A stretch of 63,898 nucleotides of DNA from a virus: the IMG/VR virus record IMGVR_UViG_3300008110_000047, positions 1-63,898 of that record. One strand, given 5' to 3'. Positions 21,771 through 30,578 of this stretch are shown here, piece after piece. The stretch's first letter is position 1; every line of letters begins with the position of its first letter. A program made the translations under genes and the position numbers. The notes below the pieces were generated by a model. It did not search any database. It had not been told where the DNA came from and saw only the letters and a program-made list of their open reading frames with translations.

Positions 21771-22064
21771 ATGACAAAAATTGGAAACATCACCTTTGGC
21801 GCAATCCGCAACGTTCGTAAGTCCGGCGACGAAGAGGGCGTGTACTTCGCTGATGTCGAAATTAGCCCTGACGAAGGCTTTCCGTTCGAGGTCTGCCTGT
21901 ACTGCGCTCGCTCCGATGACTACGCAATGACCGGCCGCTGGGTCTACAAGCAAATTGTGGATGGCAATATCGAAGGCAGTATCACGCAACTCGCTCCGGG
22001 TGTTGACCCTGTGACGGGCCAACCTTATCCGCAGCCCGTTGTGCAGCAAGGAGCCCAAGCATGA
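21771..22064 (+). CDS. small hypothetical protein between fibre cassettes
   Basis: 97 residues, ATG after AAAGGACCAGCACC. Mixed beta with an acidic middle (DVEISPDEGFPFEVCLYC) and a Pro-rich tail (DPVTGQPYPQPVVQQ). ATGA overlap with fibre copy B. May be a fibre assembly or attachment factor. Unknown. Confidence 0.5.
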   Translation: MTKIGNITFGAIRNVRKSGDEEGVYFADVEISPDEGFPFEVCLYCARSDDYAMTGRWVYKQIVDGNIEGSITQLAPGVDPVTGQPYPQPVVQQGAQA

Positions 22065-23149
22065 GCCTCGTAAAAGCAAACACCTACCAAGACGCCAGCG
22101 GCGGCAGCAATGCTGTTTTCTCCGGCGTGTCCTCCCCGCCCAACTCGATGGGCTTTCGCAACCGCATCATCAACGGTGCGATGATGATCGACCAGCGCAA
22201 TGCTGGGGCGAGTGTGACCCCTGCAAACGGGCAGTACACGCTTGACCGTTGGTTTTTTTCGGTGTCGCAGACTTCAAAGCTGACATCGCAACAAAGCACA
22301 ACAGCTCCAACAGGATTTAAGAACAGCATCCTGGTCACATCATCGTCCGCATATACGGTCGGCGCTTCCGAGATTTTTCTGCTGCGTCAGAATATTGAAG
22401 GCAACAACATAGCTGATCTTGCATGGGGTACTGCGAGCGCTCAGTCGGTGACACTGTCTTTCTGGGTTCGGTCTTCGCTGACCGGAACATTTGGCGGAGC
22501 ATTCAGGAACTCGGCGGCTAACAGGTTCTATCCCTTCAGCTACACCATCAGCTCGGCAAACACCTTTGAGTACAAGACCGTCACCATCGCCGGAGACACA
22601 AGCGGAACGTGGGCGACAGACAACACGTCTGGCATTGAACTTATCTTCAGTCTTGGAGCTGGTTCAACCGTTAGCGGCACGGCAGGATCGTGGGGTTCTA
22701 CCGCTTACTACTCCGCCACAGGCGCAACCTCTGTCGTCGGCACCAACGGAGCCACCTTCTACATCACCGGCGTCCAGCTTGAAGCTGGCACCAACGCCTC
22801 GCCGTTTGAGCGAATCGACTACGGTCGGCAGTTGATCCAGTGCCAGCGGTATTATCAGTTGTACTCTGGCGTGTACGGTTCTGCCGGTGGTTCAACCACG
22901 GTGTATGCGGTTTTTCAACTGCCAGTCACTATGCGCTCCGGACCAACAGCGTCAGTGAGTAATGCATTAGCGATGACGCTACCCGGTGTAGCGGCCTACA
23001 CCCAGTCTTCTGCCAACGTCAGTGCGGCGGGGTCTTCAAGTACAACAAGTGTCTTTTTGTCGTTCGGAAATTTTAGCGGGATGACTACGGGAAACCCCAT
23101 CACGATGAACGGAACCTCTCAATTCGTTCAGCTTAGTGCGGAGCTTTAA
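22061..23149 (+). CDS. tail fibre protein, copy B
   Basis: 362 residues. Paralogue of 19906-21021: shares MGFRNRIINGAMMIDQRNAG, the LSFWVRSSLTGTFGGA stretch, ATSVVGTNGATFYITGVQLEAG and PFERIDYGRQ, and the final AEL. The N-terminal ~30 and the C-terminal ~90 residues differ. The shared core with different ends suggests two adhesins on one tail, or a tip under diversification. Confidence 0.7.
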   Translation: MSLVKANTYQDASGGSNAVFSGVSSPPNSMGFRNRIINGAMMIDQRNAGASVTPANGQYTLDRWFFSVSQTSKLTSQQSTTAPTGFKNSILVTSSSAYTVGASEIFLLRQNIEGNNIADLAWGTASAQSVTLSFWVRSSLTGTFGGAFRNSAANRFYPFSYTISSANTFEYKTVTIAGDTSGTWATDNTSGIELIFSLGAGSTVSGTAGSWGSTAYYSATGATSVVGTNGATFYITGVQLEAGTNASPFERIDYGRQLIQCQRYYQLYSGVYGSAGGSTTVYAVFQLPVTMRSGPTASVSNALAMTLPGVAAYTQSSANVSAAGSSSTTSVFLSFGNFSGMTTGNPITMNGTSQFVQLSAEL

Positions 23150-23151
23150 TC

Positions 23152-23319
23152 ATGCAGTATCAATTGCAAAACGGACTCGACGGCACCCCTGTTGCGGTTG
23201 GCATAGTCGGTCAAGCCATCACCATCCCGATGGACCCCGACAACACCGACTACCAGCAGTACCTGAAGTGGTTGGAAGAAGGCAACACGCCGCTGCCTGC
23301 TGATCCGCAACCGGAGTAA
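23152..23319 (+). CDS. 55-aa fibre-associated protein, copy B
   Basis: Shares NTDYQQYLKWLEEGNTPLPAD with the copy A protein; the N-terminal ~28 residues are unrelated (MQYQLQNGLDGTPVAVG...). It follows fibre B as the other follows fibre A, so the two-gene cassette was duplicated together. Confidence 0.6.
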   Translation: MQYQLQNGLDGTPVAVGIVGQAITIPMDPDNTDYQQYLKWLEEGNTPLPADPQPE

Positions 23320-23322
23320 ACC

Positions 23323-23430
23323 ATGTTGGACTGGCTGGTCTCCTTCTTGGTGGCCGCCGGTGTAGTAGCGGCTATTGTTTTGCTGGTGTACTACACACTT
23401 CCCGTACTCTTGGTTTTCTTTCGTGGCTGA
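23323..23430 (+). CDS. 35-aa single-pass membrane protein
   Basis: MLDWLVSFLVAAGVVAAIVLLVYY... is almost wholly hydrophobic, ending FFRG. It opens the lysis region, and could be a pinholin-like or accessory lysis peptide. No strong ribosome site; the ATG lies three bases past the previous stop. Confidence 0.5.
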   Translation: MLDWLVSFLVAAGVVAAIVLLVYYTLPVLLVFFRG

Positions 23431-23432
23431 AC

Positions 23433-23897
23433 ATGATCGACCCCATCACCGCATTTGCCACCGCGCAAGCTGCGGTCGCGGGCATTCAAAAGGCCATTAA
23501 ATTAGGCAAGGACATCAACGGCCTTGTCGGTGAGTTCGGGAAATTTTTTGATGCCAAAGACGTAGTCCAGAAAGCTGCCAACGACAACGCCAAGTCTGGC
23601 AAGTCCGACACCGGGAGGGCTATGGAAATCGTGATGCAAGCCAACGCCCTGCGCGAAGCGGAGGAAGCGCTCAAACATCAGTTGGTCTACGGCGGGTACC
23701 CCGAACTTTGGGAGATGATGCTCAAAGAACGGATGAAGATTAAGCAGGCGCGGGAGAAAGCCGAACGCGCCGCCAAGATTGAACGCAAACGTGTTGTTGC
23801 CCAGCGGCTGCTGATCGCGCAGATTGTTGGTGCAGCCATCACCGTCTGCATCCTTGGCTTCATCATCATCTTCATCGTCAGACAGGCCATGTCGTGA
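23433..23897 (+). CDS. membrane-anchored helical protein of the lysis region
   Basis: 154 residues. Starts MIDPITAFATAQAAVAGIQKAI, an N-terminus that I recall from cyanophage and freshwater phage proteins, a charged coiled coil (ERMKIKQAREKAERAAKIERKR), and one C-terminal transmembrane helix (AAITVCILGFIIIFIV). Topology resembles a spanin-like or holin-accessory protein. Not assigned. Confidence 0.55.
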   Translation: MIDPITAFATAQAAVAGIQKAIKLGKDINGLVGEFGKFFDAKDVVQKAANDNAKSGKSDTGRAMEIVMQANALREAEEALKHQLVYGGYPELWEMMLKERMKIKQAREKAERAAKIERKRVVAQRLLIAQIVGAAITVCILGFIIIFIVRQAMS

Positions 23898-24511
23898 GCG
23901 AGGAGAAGGTCAACCCCAACAGCCTGATCGAGAAGATTCTCGGGTACGTTGACTCGCCCTTCAAACTGTTTGCCATCATCCTGATGGCCGTCTTCACGTT
24001 CGTGGGCTACTTCATCTGGCAGAACCAAGCCTTCCTGATTGGCGCATACAAGGAGCAAAAGAAGCTGCCCAGCATCGCCGAAGACCGGGTTGAGGATGCG
24101 GCGGCACACCTCTTTAAGAACACCGACGCGCAGGTGGTGGCGATCTTCAAGGTCAACCCCATGTTTGGTAACCGCGTGCTGTACCGGGCGTACACCAAGG
24201 AAGGGCGGGACAAGACCCATGAGGGGTTGGATGTCGGACTATTCACCGCCAACGTCGCCAATAACCGGGATGTTGTGGCGCTCATGGCAAGCGAAGTTCC
24301 GTGTGGCCAGTACAAAACGGCCCAGTCCGAGATTGGCCTGTGGTATATCGAAAAGGGTGTGACCTACGGGTGTCGCATCAGTGTGCCGCCGGAGCAGGGT
24401 AAGTTCGTGGGGCAGATCACGGTGGGCTGGAAGGAAGAGCCGCCGGATGTGGATCAGTATCGGGTTCTCTTGCAGATCGCAGCAACCATGCTTTCAAGGA
24501 GTAAACAGTAA
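23894..24511 (+). CDS. membrane-anchored protein of the lysis region
   Basis: 205 residues from GTG 23894, overlapping the previous gene as GTGA. One transmembrane helix near residues 23-43 (LFAIILMAVFTFVGYFIW), then a soluble alpha/beta domain that may face the periplasm. No catalytic motif. Position suggests a lysis or host-envelope role; a GAF-like fold is possible but only a guess. Confidence 0.5.
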   Translation: MSEEKVNPNSLIEKILGYVDSPFKLFAIILMAVFTFVGYFIWQNQAFLIGAYKEQKKLPSIAEDRVEDAAAHLFKNTDAQVVAIFKVNPMFGNRVLYRAYTKEGRDKTHEGLDVGLFTANVANNRDVVALMASEVPCGQYKTAQSEIGLWYIEKGVTYGCRISVPPEQGKFVGQITVGWKEEPPDVDQYRVLLQIAATMLSRSKQ

Positions 24512-25008
24512 TGGAATGGCTCAAACAGATTGCGCCCACTATCGCCACTGCGATGGGTGGCCCCTTGGCCGGTATGGCCGTCTCCGCTATTTCCAAAGCC
24601 ATCGGGGTCGATGAGGCCAAGGTCGGGGACCTGATCAAGGACAACAAATTGACCGCCGAGCAGATCGCGCAGGTCAAGCTGGCCGAGATCGAACTCCAAA
24701 AGCAGGCTCAGGAGTTGGGCCTGAACTTTGAAAAGCTGGCGGTCGATGACCGCAAGTCGGCCCGTGAAATGCAGGCAGCTACCCGCTCCATCGTTCCCCC
24801 GGCTCTGGCTGCGATTGTCACCGTCGGGTTCTTCGGCATTCTGGTGATGATGCTGCTGGGCAAGGTGGACTCCAACAATCCAGCCATCCTGATGATGCTG
24901 GGCTCCCTCGGCACCGCATGGACCGGGATCATTGCTTACTATTTTGGTTCTAGCGCTGGCTCTCAGGCTAAAACTGACCTACTCTCTAAAGCACCTGCAA
25001 TCAAATGA
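24511..25008 (+). CDS. holin, 3-TM GTA-type
   Basis: 165 residues, first base shared with the previous stop. N-terminal TIATAMGGPLAGMAVSAISKAIG, a charged middle helix, then two clear membrane helices (VPPALAAIVTVGFFGILVMML and AILMMLGSLGTAWTGIIAYYFG). This matches the Holin_3TMs family (GTA_holin_3TM). It ends in overlap with the endolysin. It would permeabilise the inner membrane for the GH19 enzyme. Confidence 0.75.
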   Translation: MEWLKQIAPTIATAMGGPLAGMAVSAISKAIGVDEAKVGDLIKDNKLTAEQIAQVKLAEIELQKQAQELGLNFEKLAVDDRKSAREMQAATRSIVPPALAAIVTVGFFGILVMMLLGKVDSNNPAILMMLGSLGTAWTGIIAYYFGSSAGSQAKTDLLSKAPAIK

Positions 25009-25607
25009 TGAGCCTTGCCAACACCCTCGCCAAACTCAAAATCGATGTCCAGTGGGTTGAACCTCTAGAAGAGGTCTTTCACCGCTACGAGATCAACACC
25101 CCCGAGCGCCAAGCTGCGTTCATTGGGCAGTGTGCACACGAGTCCATGAACTTCACCAAGCTGGAGGAGAACCTGAACTACTCCGCCGAAGCGCTGATGA
25201 AGACTTGGCCCAGCCGCTTCCCGACGATGGAGGTGGCTCAGCAATACGCCCGCAACCCTGAGAAGATCGCCAACAAGGTCTACGGCGGGCGCATGGGCAA
25301 CGGCACCGAGGAAACCGGGGACGGCTGGCTGTATCACGGGCGCGGACTGATCCAACTGACCGGCAAGGACAACTACACGCTGGCAGGCGACGCCTTGAAC
25401 ATGGACTTCCTGCATTCCCCGGACTACGTGCTGGTGCCCAAATACGCGGCGCTGACCGCCGGGTGGTACTGGAACAAGCGCCAGCTTAATAAAGAGGCTG
25501 ATGCTAAAGACTACACCGGGATGACAAAGAAGATCAACGGCGGTACCATCGGGCTAGACGACCGGATTGCGCACATCAAGCACGCGCAAGAGGTTATGAC
25601 CGCATAA
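25005..25607 (+). CDS. endolysin, glycoside hydrolase family 19
   Basis: 200 residues from ATG 25005; ATG 25008 is equally possible. Chitinase-like GH19 lysozyme: QCAHESMNFTKLEENLNY with the catalytic Glu, EKIANKVYGGRMGNGTEETGDGWLYHGRGLIQLTGKDNY, and GWYWNKRQLN. No signal peptide, so release depends on the holin just upstream. Cleaves host peptidoglycan. Confidence 0.92.
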   Translation: MMSLANTLAKLKIDVQWVEPLEEVFHRYEINTPERQAAFIGQCAHESMNFTKLEENLNYSAEALMKTWPSRFPTMEVAQQYARNPEKIANKVYGGRMGNGTEETGDGWLYHGRGLIQLTGKDNYTLAGDALNMDFLHSPDYVLVPKYAALTAGWYWNKRQLNKEADAKDYTGMTKKINGGTIGLDDRIAHIKHAQEVMTA

Positions 25608-25617
25608 AGGGGCTTCG

Positions 25618-27963
25618 ATGCCGCTCCAGAAAATTCTGTTCAAACCCGGCGTTAACCGCGAGAACACCCGCTACACAACGGAAGGTGGCTGGTACTCGTG
25701 CGACAAGGTGCGCTTTCGTCAAGGCACGCCTGAAAAGCTCGGCGGGTGGGAGCAGATTTCGCCGTACACCTACGAGGGTGTGTGTCGTTCGTTGTGGACT
25801 TGGGGCACGATCACCGTCCCGACGGTGCTCACTGGAGTTGGCACCAACAAGAAGTTTTACATCGAGCAGGGCGGTGTCTACAACGACATCACGCCGATCC
25901 GCGAGTATGCGGGGCCTTTGAGCAATCCGTTTGCTGCTACGACTGGCTCGGCCATTATCACTGTGACGGACACTGCGCACGGCTGCTCGACTGGCGACTA
26001 CGTGTCTTTTATTGGTGCTCGGGCGCTGAGTTATCAGACCTTCACGCGTTCGACGGCAACCGACTTTGTGCTGTCCACGGCGCTGGCTAACAACACGCCC
26101 GTCCTTCTCTCGGTTTCCGCTGGTGGGTCTTTGCCGACCGGCTTGCTCACGGGGGTGACTTACTACATCCGTGTGGTGGCTGGCACCACGGTGAACTTTG
26201 CCAACGTGGTGGACGGCGCGGCAATCAGCACTTCTTCGGCAGGCTCGGGGACCTTCTCGCTGGAGGTGGACCAAGGCATCACGGCGGCGGTGCTCAACTC
26301 GAACTTTGAAGTCACGGTCGTCAACACCAACAGCTACACGATCACGGCTCCGGTGGCAGCTACGGCCTACGATGTGGGTGGGGGTGGCACGGCAGTGCGC
26401 GCTGCCTACGAGGTGCCGGTGGGCAACGAGATTGTCACGCCGCTCAGTGGTTGGGGCGCAGGACCTTGGGGTAGTGGTCCGTGGGGTATTGGCACATCCA
26501 CGCTGGTGGGCGCTCGGCTTTGGTACCAGAACAACTTTGGCGAAGACCTAATCTTTGGCTATCGCGGCAGCGCGTTGTATTACTGGAACGCCAAGATTGG
26601 CACGGCTCCCGAAGTGTTCACGGTGACGATCGCGTCCCCGGGCGTGGTGACATTCACGAGTTCTGAGTTGGTTGACGGCACGGCTGTGGTGTTGGAGACG
26701 ACGGGCGCGCTGCCTACGGGCCTCACGGTGGGCACGGTCTACTACGTGGTCAACGCGGTCAGCAACGTGTGCAACTTGGCGGCAACGCCCGGCGGCGCGG
26801 CCATTACTACGACGGGTGCTCAGTCTGGCACGCACTATGTTTCGCCGCGCGGCATCCCGGTGGCAAGTTTGGCTGGGGCGTCGGATGTGCCCACAGTGGT
26901 CAACAACATGACGGTCTCGGATGTGAGTCGGTTTGTGATTGCGTTTGGCTGCAACCCGCTGGGCGAGACCGAGCTTGACCCGATGCTAATCCGCTGGAGT
27001 GATCAGGAGTCGGTGGTGAACTGGACCCCGGCGGCGACCAACCAAGCAGGGGGCACGCGTCTGTCGCACGGCTCGGAGATTCGCTCCTACGTGCAGACCC
27101 GGCAGGAGATCGTGGTGTTCACGGACGCCTCGGTGTACTCGCTGCAATACCTTGGGCCCCCGTACGTTTGGGGTGCGCAGCTTTTAGGCGACAACATTTC
27201 AATCGCTGGCATCAACACGGTGTCGGTGGCCTCGGGCGTGGTGTTCTGGATGGGCGTGGACAAGTTCTACCGCTACGACGGTCGGGTGCAGACGCTGCGT
27301 TGTGACTTGCGCCAGTACGTCTACGGCGACATCAACCTTGCTCAGCAGGACCAGTTCTTCTCAGGCACCGACGAGGGCTTCAACGAGGTGTGGTGGTTTT
27401 ACTGCTCGGCTAACTCCGACGTAATCGACCGCTACGTCATCTACAACTACGCCGAAGACATCTGGTACTACGGCACGATGGGGCGCACGGCGTGGATCGA
27501 CTCGGGGCTGAACCTGTACCCGTTGGCTGCGACGTACTCCAACAACTTGGTGTTCCACGAACTGGGGGTTGATGACAACACCTCCGGCACTCCGGCGGCG
27601 ATCGACTCGTACATCACGTCTTCGGAGTTTGACATTCAGGATGGCCAGAACTTTGGTTTCATCTGGCGCTTGATCCCCGACATCACGTTCCGTGGCTCCA
27701 CGGCGGCCAGCCCGCAGGTGACGATGACGCTGCTGCCGATGCAGAACTCTGGCTCGGGCTATAACACGCCCCCGTCCGTTGGGGGCCAAGACAGCGCGCC
27801 TGTGGTGCGTGGCGCTACAGTGCCGATCGAGCAGTTCACCGGGCAGGTGTACATCCGTGTTCGCGGACGGCAAATGTCGTTTAGCGTTGAGGGCAATCAG
27901 GTGGGCCTTCAGTGGCAGCTTGGCGCTCCCCGGATCGACATCAAGCCAGACGGGAGACGCTAA
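25618..27963 (+). CDS. large tail protein, possibly P22 gp10-like
   Basis: 781 residues, ATG after AAAGGGGCTTCG. Begins MPLQKILFKPGVNRENTRYTTEGGWYSCDKVRFRQG, an N-terminus common to podovirus tail proteins, with two inserted Thr/Gly-rich beta repeats (near residues 180-240 and 340-405; both include a PTGLxxGxxYYxxxxV pattern) and a beta-propeller-like later half. P22 gp10 is the tail hub that follows gp4. Homology to gp10 is likely by position and size but not certain. Confidence 0.6.
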   Translation: MPLQKILFKPGVNRENTRYTTEGGWYSCDKVRFRQGTPEKLGGWEQISPYTYEGVCRSLWTWGTITVPTVLTGVGTNKKFYIEQGGVYNDITPIREYAGPLSNPFAATTGSAIITVTDTAHGCSTGDYVSFIGARALSYQTFTRSTATDFVLSTALANNTPVLLSVSAGGSLPTGLLTGVTYYIRVVAGTTVNFANVVDGAAISTSSAGSGTFSLEVDQGITAAVLNSNFEVTVVNTNSYTITAPVAATAYDVGGGGTAVRAAYEVPVGNEIVTPLSGWGAGPWGSGPWGIGTSTLVGARLWYQNNFGEDLIFGYRGSALYYWNAKIGTAPEVFTVTIASPGVVTFTSSELVDGTAVVLETTGALPTGLTVGTVYYVVNAVSNVCNLAATPGGAAITTTGAQSGTHYVSPRGIPVASLAGASDVPTVVNNMTVSDVSRFVIAFGCNPLGETELDPMLIRWSDQESVVNWTPAATNQAGGTRLSHGSEIRSYVQTRQEIVVFTDASVYSLQYLGPPYVWGAQLLGDNISIAGINTVSVASGVVFWMGVDKFYRYDGRVQTLRCDLRQYVYGDINLAQQDQFFSGTDEGFNEVWWFYCSANSDVIDRYVIYNYAEDIWYYGTMGRTAWIDSGLNLYPLAATYSNNLVFHELGVDDNTSGTPAAIDSYITSSEFDIQDGQNFGFIWRLIPDITFRGSTAASPQVTMTLLPMQNSGSGYNTPPSVGGQDSAPVVRGATVPIEQFTGQVYIRVRGRQMSFSVEGNQVGLQWQLGAPRIDIKPDGRR

Positions 27964-28838
27964 TGGTGCTGCCGCTTTTTCGCACCGGACCGCTGATTGC
28001 TCCAGCGGTGCCTAACCTGCCGTTGACCCCAAAACAGTTTTCTCCTGAGTACCAAGAGCAATTCACGAACGTCCTACGCCTGTACTTTAACCAGCTACAC
28101 AATTTTGAACAGCTATTCACGACCAACACGGGCGGTGCGCTACTCAAGTTCCCCAACGGGGCCTTCCATCAAGACGGGGCCACTACGCTGACGGCGGCAA
28201 TGACGAACGTCTCCACGGCAGACATTCAGGTTGTATCGACCAGCCTCTTTGAATCCAGCGGGCACCTGCTGATTGGATCGGAACTAATTGCTTACACTGG
28301 CAAAACGGCGACCACTTTTACAGGTATCACCCGGGGTGTTTATGGGACGACCAACGTGGCGCATTCGATTGGAGCCAACGTCACCGAGGCTCTGGGCGTG
28401 GCGTCTGCCACTACAGCTATTGCCATTCCGCTTGATACGACAGATGCCAGCAACGGGGTAGCTATTGATTCTGTTACCAATAGCAAGGTAGTGTTTGAGG
28501 TTGCCGGGTATTACAACATTCAGTTTAGTGCGCAGCTTCTAAACTTCACCACCTCGGACGACAACGTCACTTTCTGGTGGCGGCAAAACGGCACTGACAT
28601 CGCCTACAGCGCGGGCATCCAAGCGGTGCCTGCAAAACACGGGTCCACGCCCGGCGCTTCCATTGTGTCGTGGAACATCGTGCTGCCGATTCAAACCAAC
28701 GACTACATCCAGCTTATGTACGCGTCGGAATCCGGCAATACAGTGACCGCCACCTACCCCGCCGGAGTCGCTCCGGTGCATCCGATTTCACCGTCCGTCA
28801 TTCTCACGGCGACGTTTGTTTCCGCGCTGTACACATGA
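27963..28838 (+). CDS. fibre protein with C1q/TNF-like C-terminal domain
   Basis: 291 residues from ATG 27963, sharing one base with the previous stop. N-terminal ~100 residues anchor-like (TPKQFSPEYQEQFTNVLRLYFNQL). C-terminal ~130 residues (KVVFEVAGYYNIQFSAQLLN, VTFWWRQNGTDIAYS, IVLPIQTNDYIQLMY) show the strand order of a C1q/TNF-like trimer domain, often used as a fibre head. The third adhesin-type gene in the window. Confidence 0.6.
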   Translation: MVLPLFRTGPLIAPAVPNLPLTPKQFSPEYQEQFTNVLRLYFNQLHNFEQLFTTNTGGALLKFPNGAFHQDGATTLTAAMTNVSTADIQVVSTSLFESSGHLLIGSELIAYTGKTATTFTGITRGVYGTTNVAHSIGANVTEALGVASATTAIAIPLDTTDASNGVAIDSVTNSKVVFEVAGYYNIQFSAQLLNFTTSDDNVTFWWRQNGTDIAYSAGIQAVPAKHGSTPGASIVSWNIVLPIQTNDYIQLMYASESGNTVTATYPAGVAPVHPISPSVILTATFVSALYT

Positions 28839-28844
28839 TACTAT
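28816..28844 (+). promoter_or_regulatory. promoter candidate before the internal virion genes
   Basis: TTGTTT (28816-28821), 17-bp spacer ending TGA, TACTAT (28839-28844): an extended -10. It spans the end of the C1q-like fibre gene, about 30 bp before the next ATG. Confidence 0.4.
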
Positions 28845-28872
28845 CGACTAACCCCTTTCCCGTGAGGCGCTC

Positions 28873-30117
28873 ATGAGCCTGAAACTTGCCGCCCAGCACC
28901 TTGCAAGCAAGGGTCGGGGCCCTGACACCACCCTCGTTCACATGGCCCCGCAAGAAGTTGCAGGGCTTCAAGCACTGGCGCGTGCACATGGCGGCACGCT
29001 GACCACCAACCCCGACACAGGTCTGCCCGAAGCAGGCTTTCTGCGCGCAATCCTTCCGATGGTTGCGGGTGCAGCACTCGGCCCTGCCGGTCTTGGTTTG
29101 ACTGCGATGCAAGCAGGTCTTGCAGCAGGCGCGTTGGGTACTGTTGCAACGGGCAGTTTGAAGCAGGGCCTGATGGCAGGTTTGGGCGCATACGGCGGCG
29201 CAGGCTTGATGGGTTCGGTGATGGGCACTGGTACAGGCGCACTATCGCAAGCTGCGGGCGCAAATGTTGTAGTCCCGGAAGTGGCACAAACAGTAGTTCC
29301 TGTGGGTGGCCCCACACCCCCTATTCCGGCAGAGTACGCGCCGTTTAATGCGACTACTACTAACTACGGAGCGTTTGGTGAACCACCTATTTCGGCTGTA
29401 ACACAGGCTGCACCAGTAGTTCCACCTGCGGCAGTTACGCCTCCCCCTATGTCTCAAGCAGGAATTGATGCCTTCCGTGCACACGATTTAGAAATTGCAC
29501 AGCAGCGCGCCGTGATGGATAAGTTGGCCACTGCTACGCCGATGGACAAGTTTGGCGCGGGCATCAAAGCAATTGGTGAGAAACCCGAGTTGCTGTTCAA
29601 CAAGGGCAACCTAGGCTACGGCCTTGCCGCTGCTGCGCCCGTCATGTTCCAAGAGCCGGAGAAGCGCGCTGGATATACGGGTGGCGGACCCAACCCCTAC
29701 GCGTACGAATACGATCCGGGCCGTCAGGCATACACGCCTTCGGCGGGTTCTTCGGAGCAAGCGTATTTCAGGCCGCGCTACAACATGATGGCGGATGGCG
29801 GCCTTGCCGCGCTGTCTGGCGGTGGTGCCTCGCACCTTGGCGATTACTCCGATGGTGGCCGACTGCTGCGCGGTCCCGGTGATGGCGTAAGCGATGACAT
29901 CCCTGCCACGATTGCAGACAAGCGCCCGGCCCGTCTGGCCGATGGTGAGTTTGTGGTGCCTGCAAGAATTGTTTCCGAGTTGGGCAACGGCTCGACGGAA
30001 GCTGGCGCGCGCAAGCTGTACGCCATGATGGACCGCGTGCAGAAGAATCGCAGCAAGACTGTAGGTAAGAACAAGGTGGCGGTGGATAGCCGCTCTGAGA
30101 AGCTGCTGCCCGCATGA
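28873..30117 (+). CDS. internal virion protein with hydrophobic N-terminal region
   Basis: 414 residues. Gly/Ala-rich hydrophobic segment at about 55-130 (MVAGAALGPAGLGLTAMQAGLAAGALG) that could insert in membranes. C-terminus has ADGEFVVPARIVSELGNGSTEAGARKLYAMMDRV, which I recall from internal virion proteins of T7-like marine phages. First of the ejection-protein run. Begins after a promoter candidate. Confidence 0.6.
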   Translation: MSLKLAAQHLASKGRGPDTTLVHMAPQEVAGLQALARAHGGTLTTNPDTGLPEAGFLRAILPMVAGAALGPAGLGLTAMQAGLAAGALGTVATGSLKQGLMAGLGAYGGAGLMGSVMGTGTGALSQAAGANVVVPEVAQTVVPVGGPTPPIPAEYAPFNATTTNYGAFGEPPISAVTQAAPVVPPAAVTPPPMSQAGIDAFRAHDLEIAQQRAVMDKLATATPMDKFGAGIKAIGEKPELLFNKGNLGYGLAAAAPVMFQEPEKRAGYTGGGPNPYAYEYDPGRQAYTPSAGSSEQAYFRPRYNMMADGGLAALSGGGASHLGDYSDGGRLLRGPGDGVSDDIPATIADKRPARLADGEFVVPARIVSELGNGSTEAGARKLYAMMDRVQKNRSKTVGKNKVAVDSRSEKLLPA

Positions 30118-30578
30118 CGGTCCAGTACGCCATCGAAGACCCCGCGACCTTCATCGAGGAATTCAAAGTGCTCGCGCCCGCTCACTATGAAGAGTTGTGC
30201 GTGACCAAGGACTTCCCGATGGACCCGGACCTTGAGGCGTATGGCAGGCTGCATGTGGCAGGCATGCTCAAGTGTGTGACGGCGCGCGACGATGAGGAAC
30301 TGGTGGGTTACGCCATCTTCATTGTTCAGCCCCACCTGCACTACAGGTCTTGCAAGACGGCGTTTGAGGATTTGTATTTCCTCAAGAAGACACATCGACT
30401 GGGCCGCACGGGCATCCGGCTGTTCCAGTTCGCAGAAGAAGCGCTTCGCAAAGAAGGGGTGCATCGCATCATCTTCCACACGAAGGTGCATTTGGACAAC
30501 TCGCGGCTGTTTGAGTACTTGGGCTACAAGCACACGGACAAGCTGTACACGAAAATTTTGAGTACGGAGTCAGTATGA
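30114..30578 (+). CDS. GNAT-family protein among the internal virion genes, gp13-like
   Basis: 154 residues, ATGA overlap. The Gcn5-type fold is seen in LVGYAIFIVQPHLHY (strands 4-5), the acetyl-CoA loop HRLGRTGIRLFQFAEEAL, and RIIFHTKVHLDNSRLFEYLGYK. Similar GNAT-like proteins sit among ejection proteins in T7-type phages (gp13 position). Either a packaged acetyltransferase or a structural relic. The R-x-x-G-x-G/A loop appears intact (RLGRTG). Confidence 0.7.
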   Translation: MTVQYAIEDPATFIEEFKVLAPAHYEELCVTKDFPMDPDLEAYGRLHVAGMLKCVTARDDEELVGYAIFIVQPHLHYRSCKTAFEDLYFLKKTHRLGRTGIRLFQFAEEALRKEGVHRIIFHTKVHLDNSRLFEYLGYKHTDKLYTKILSTESV

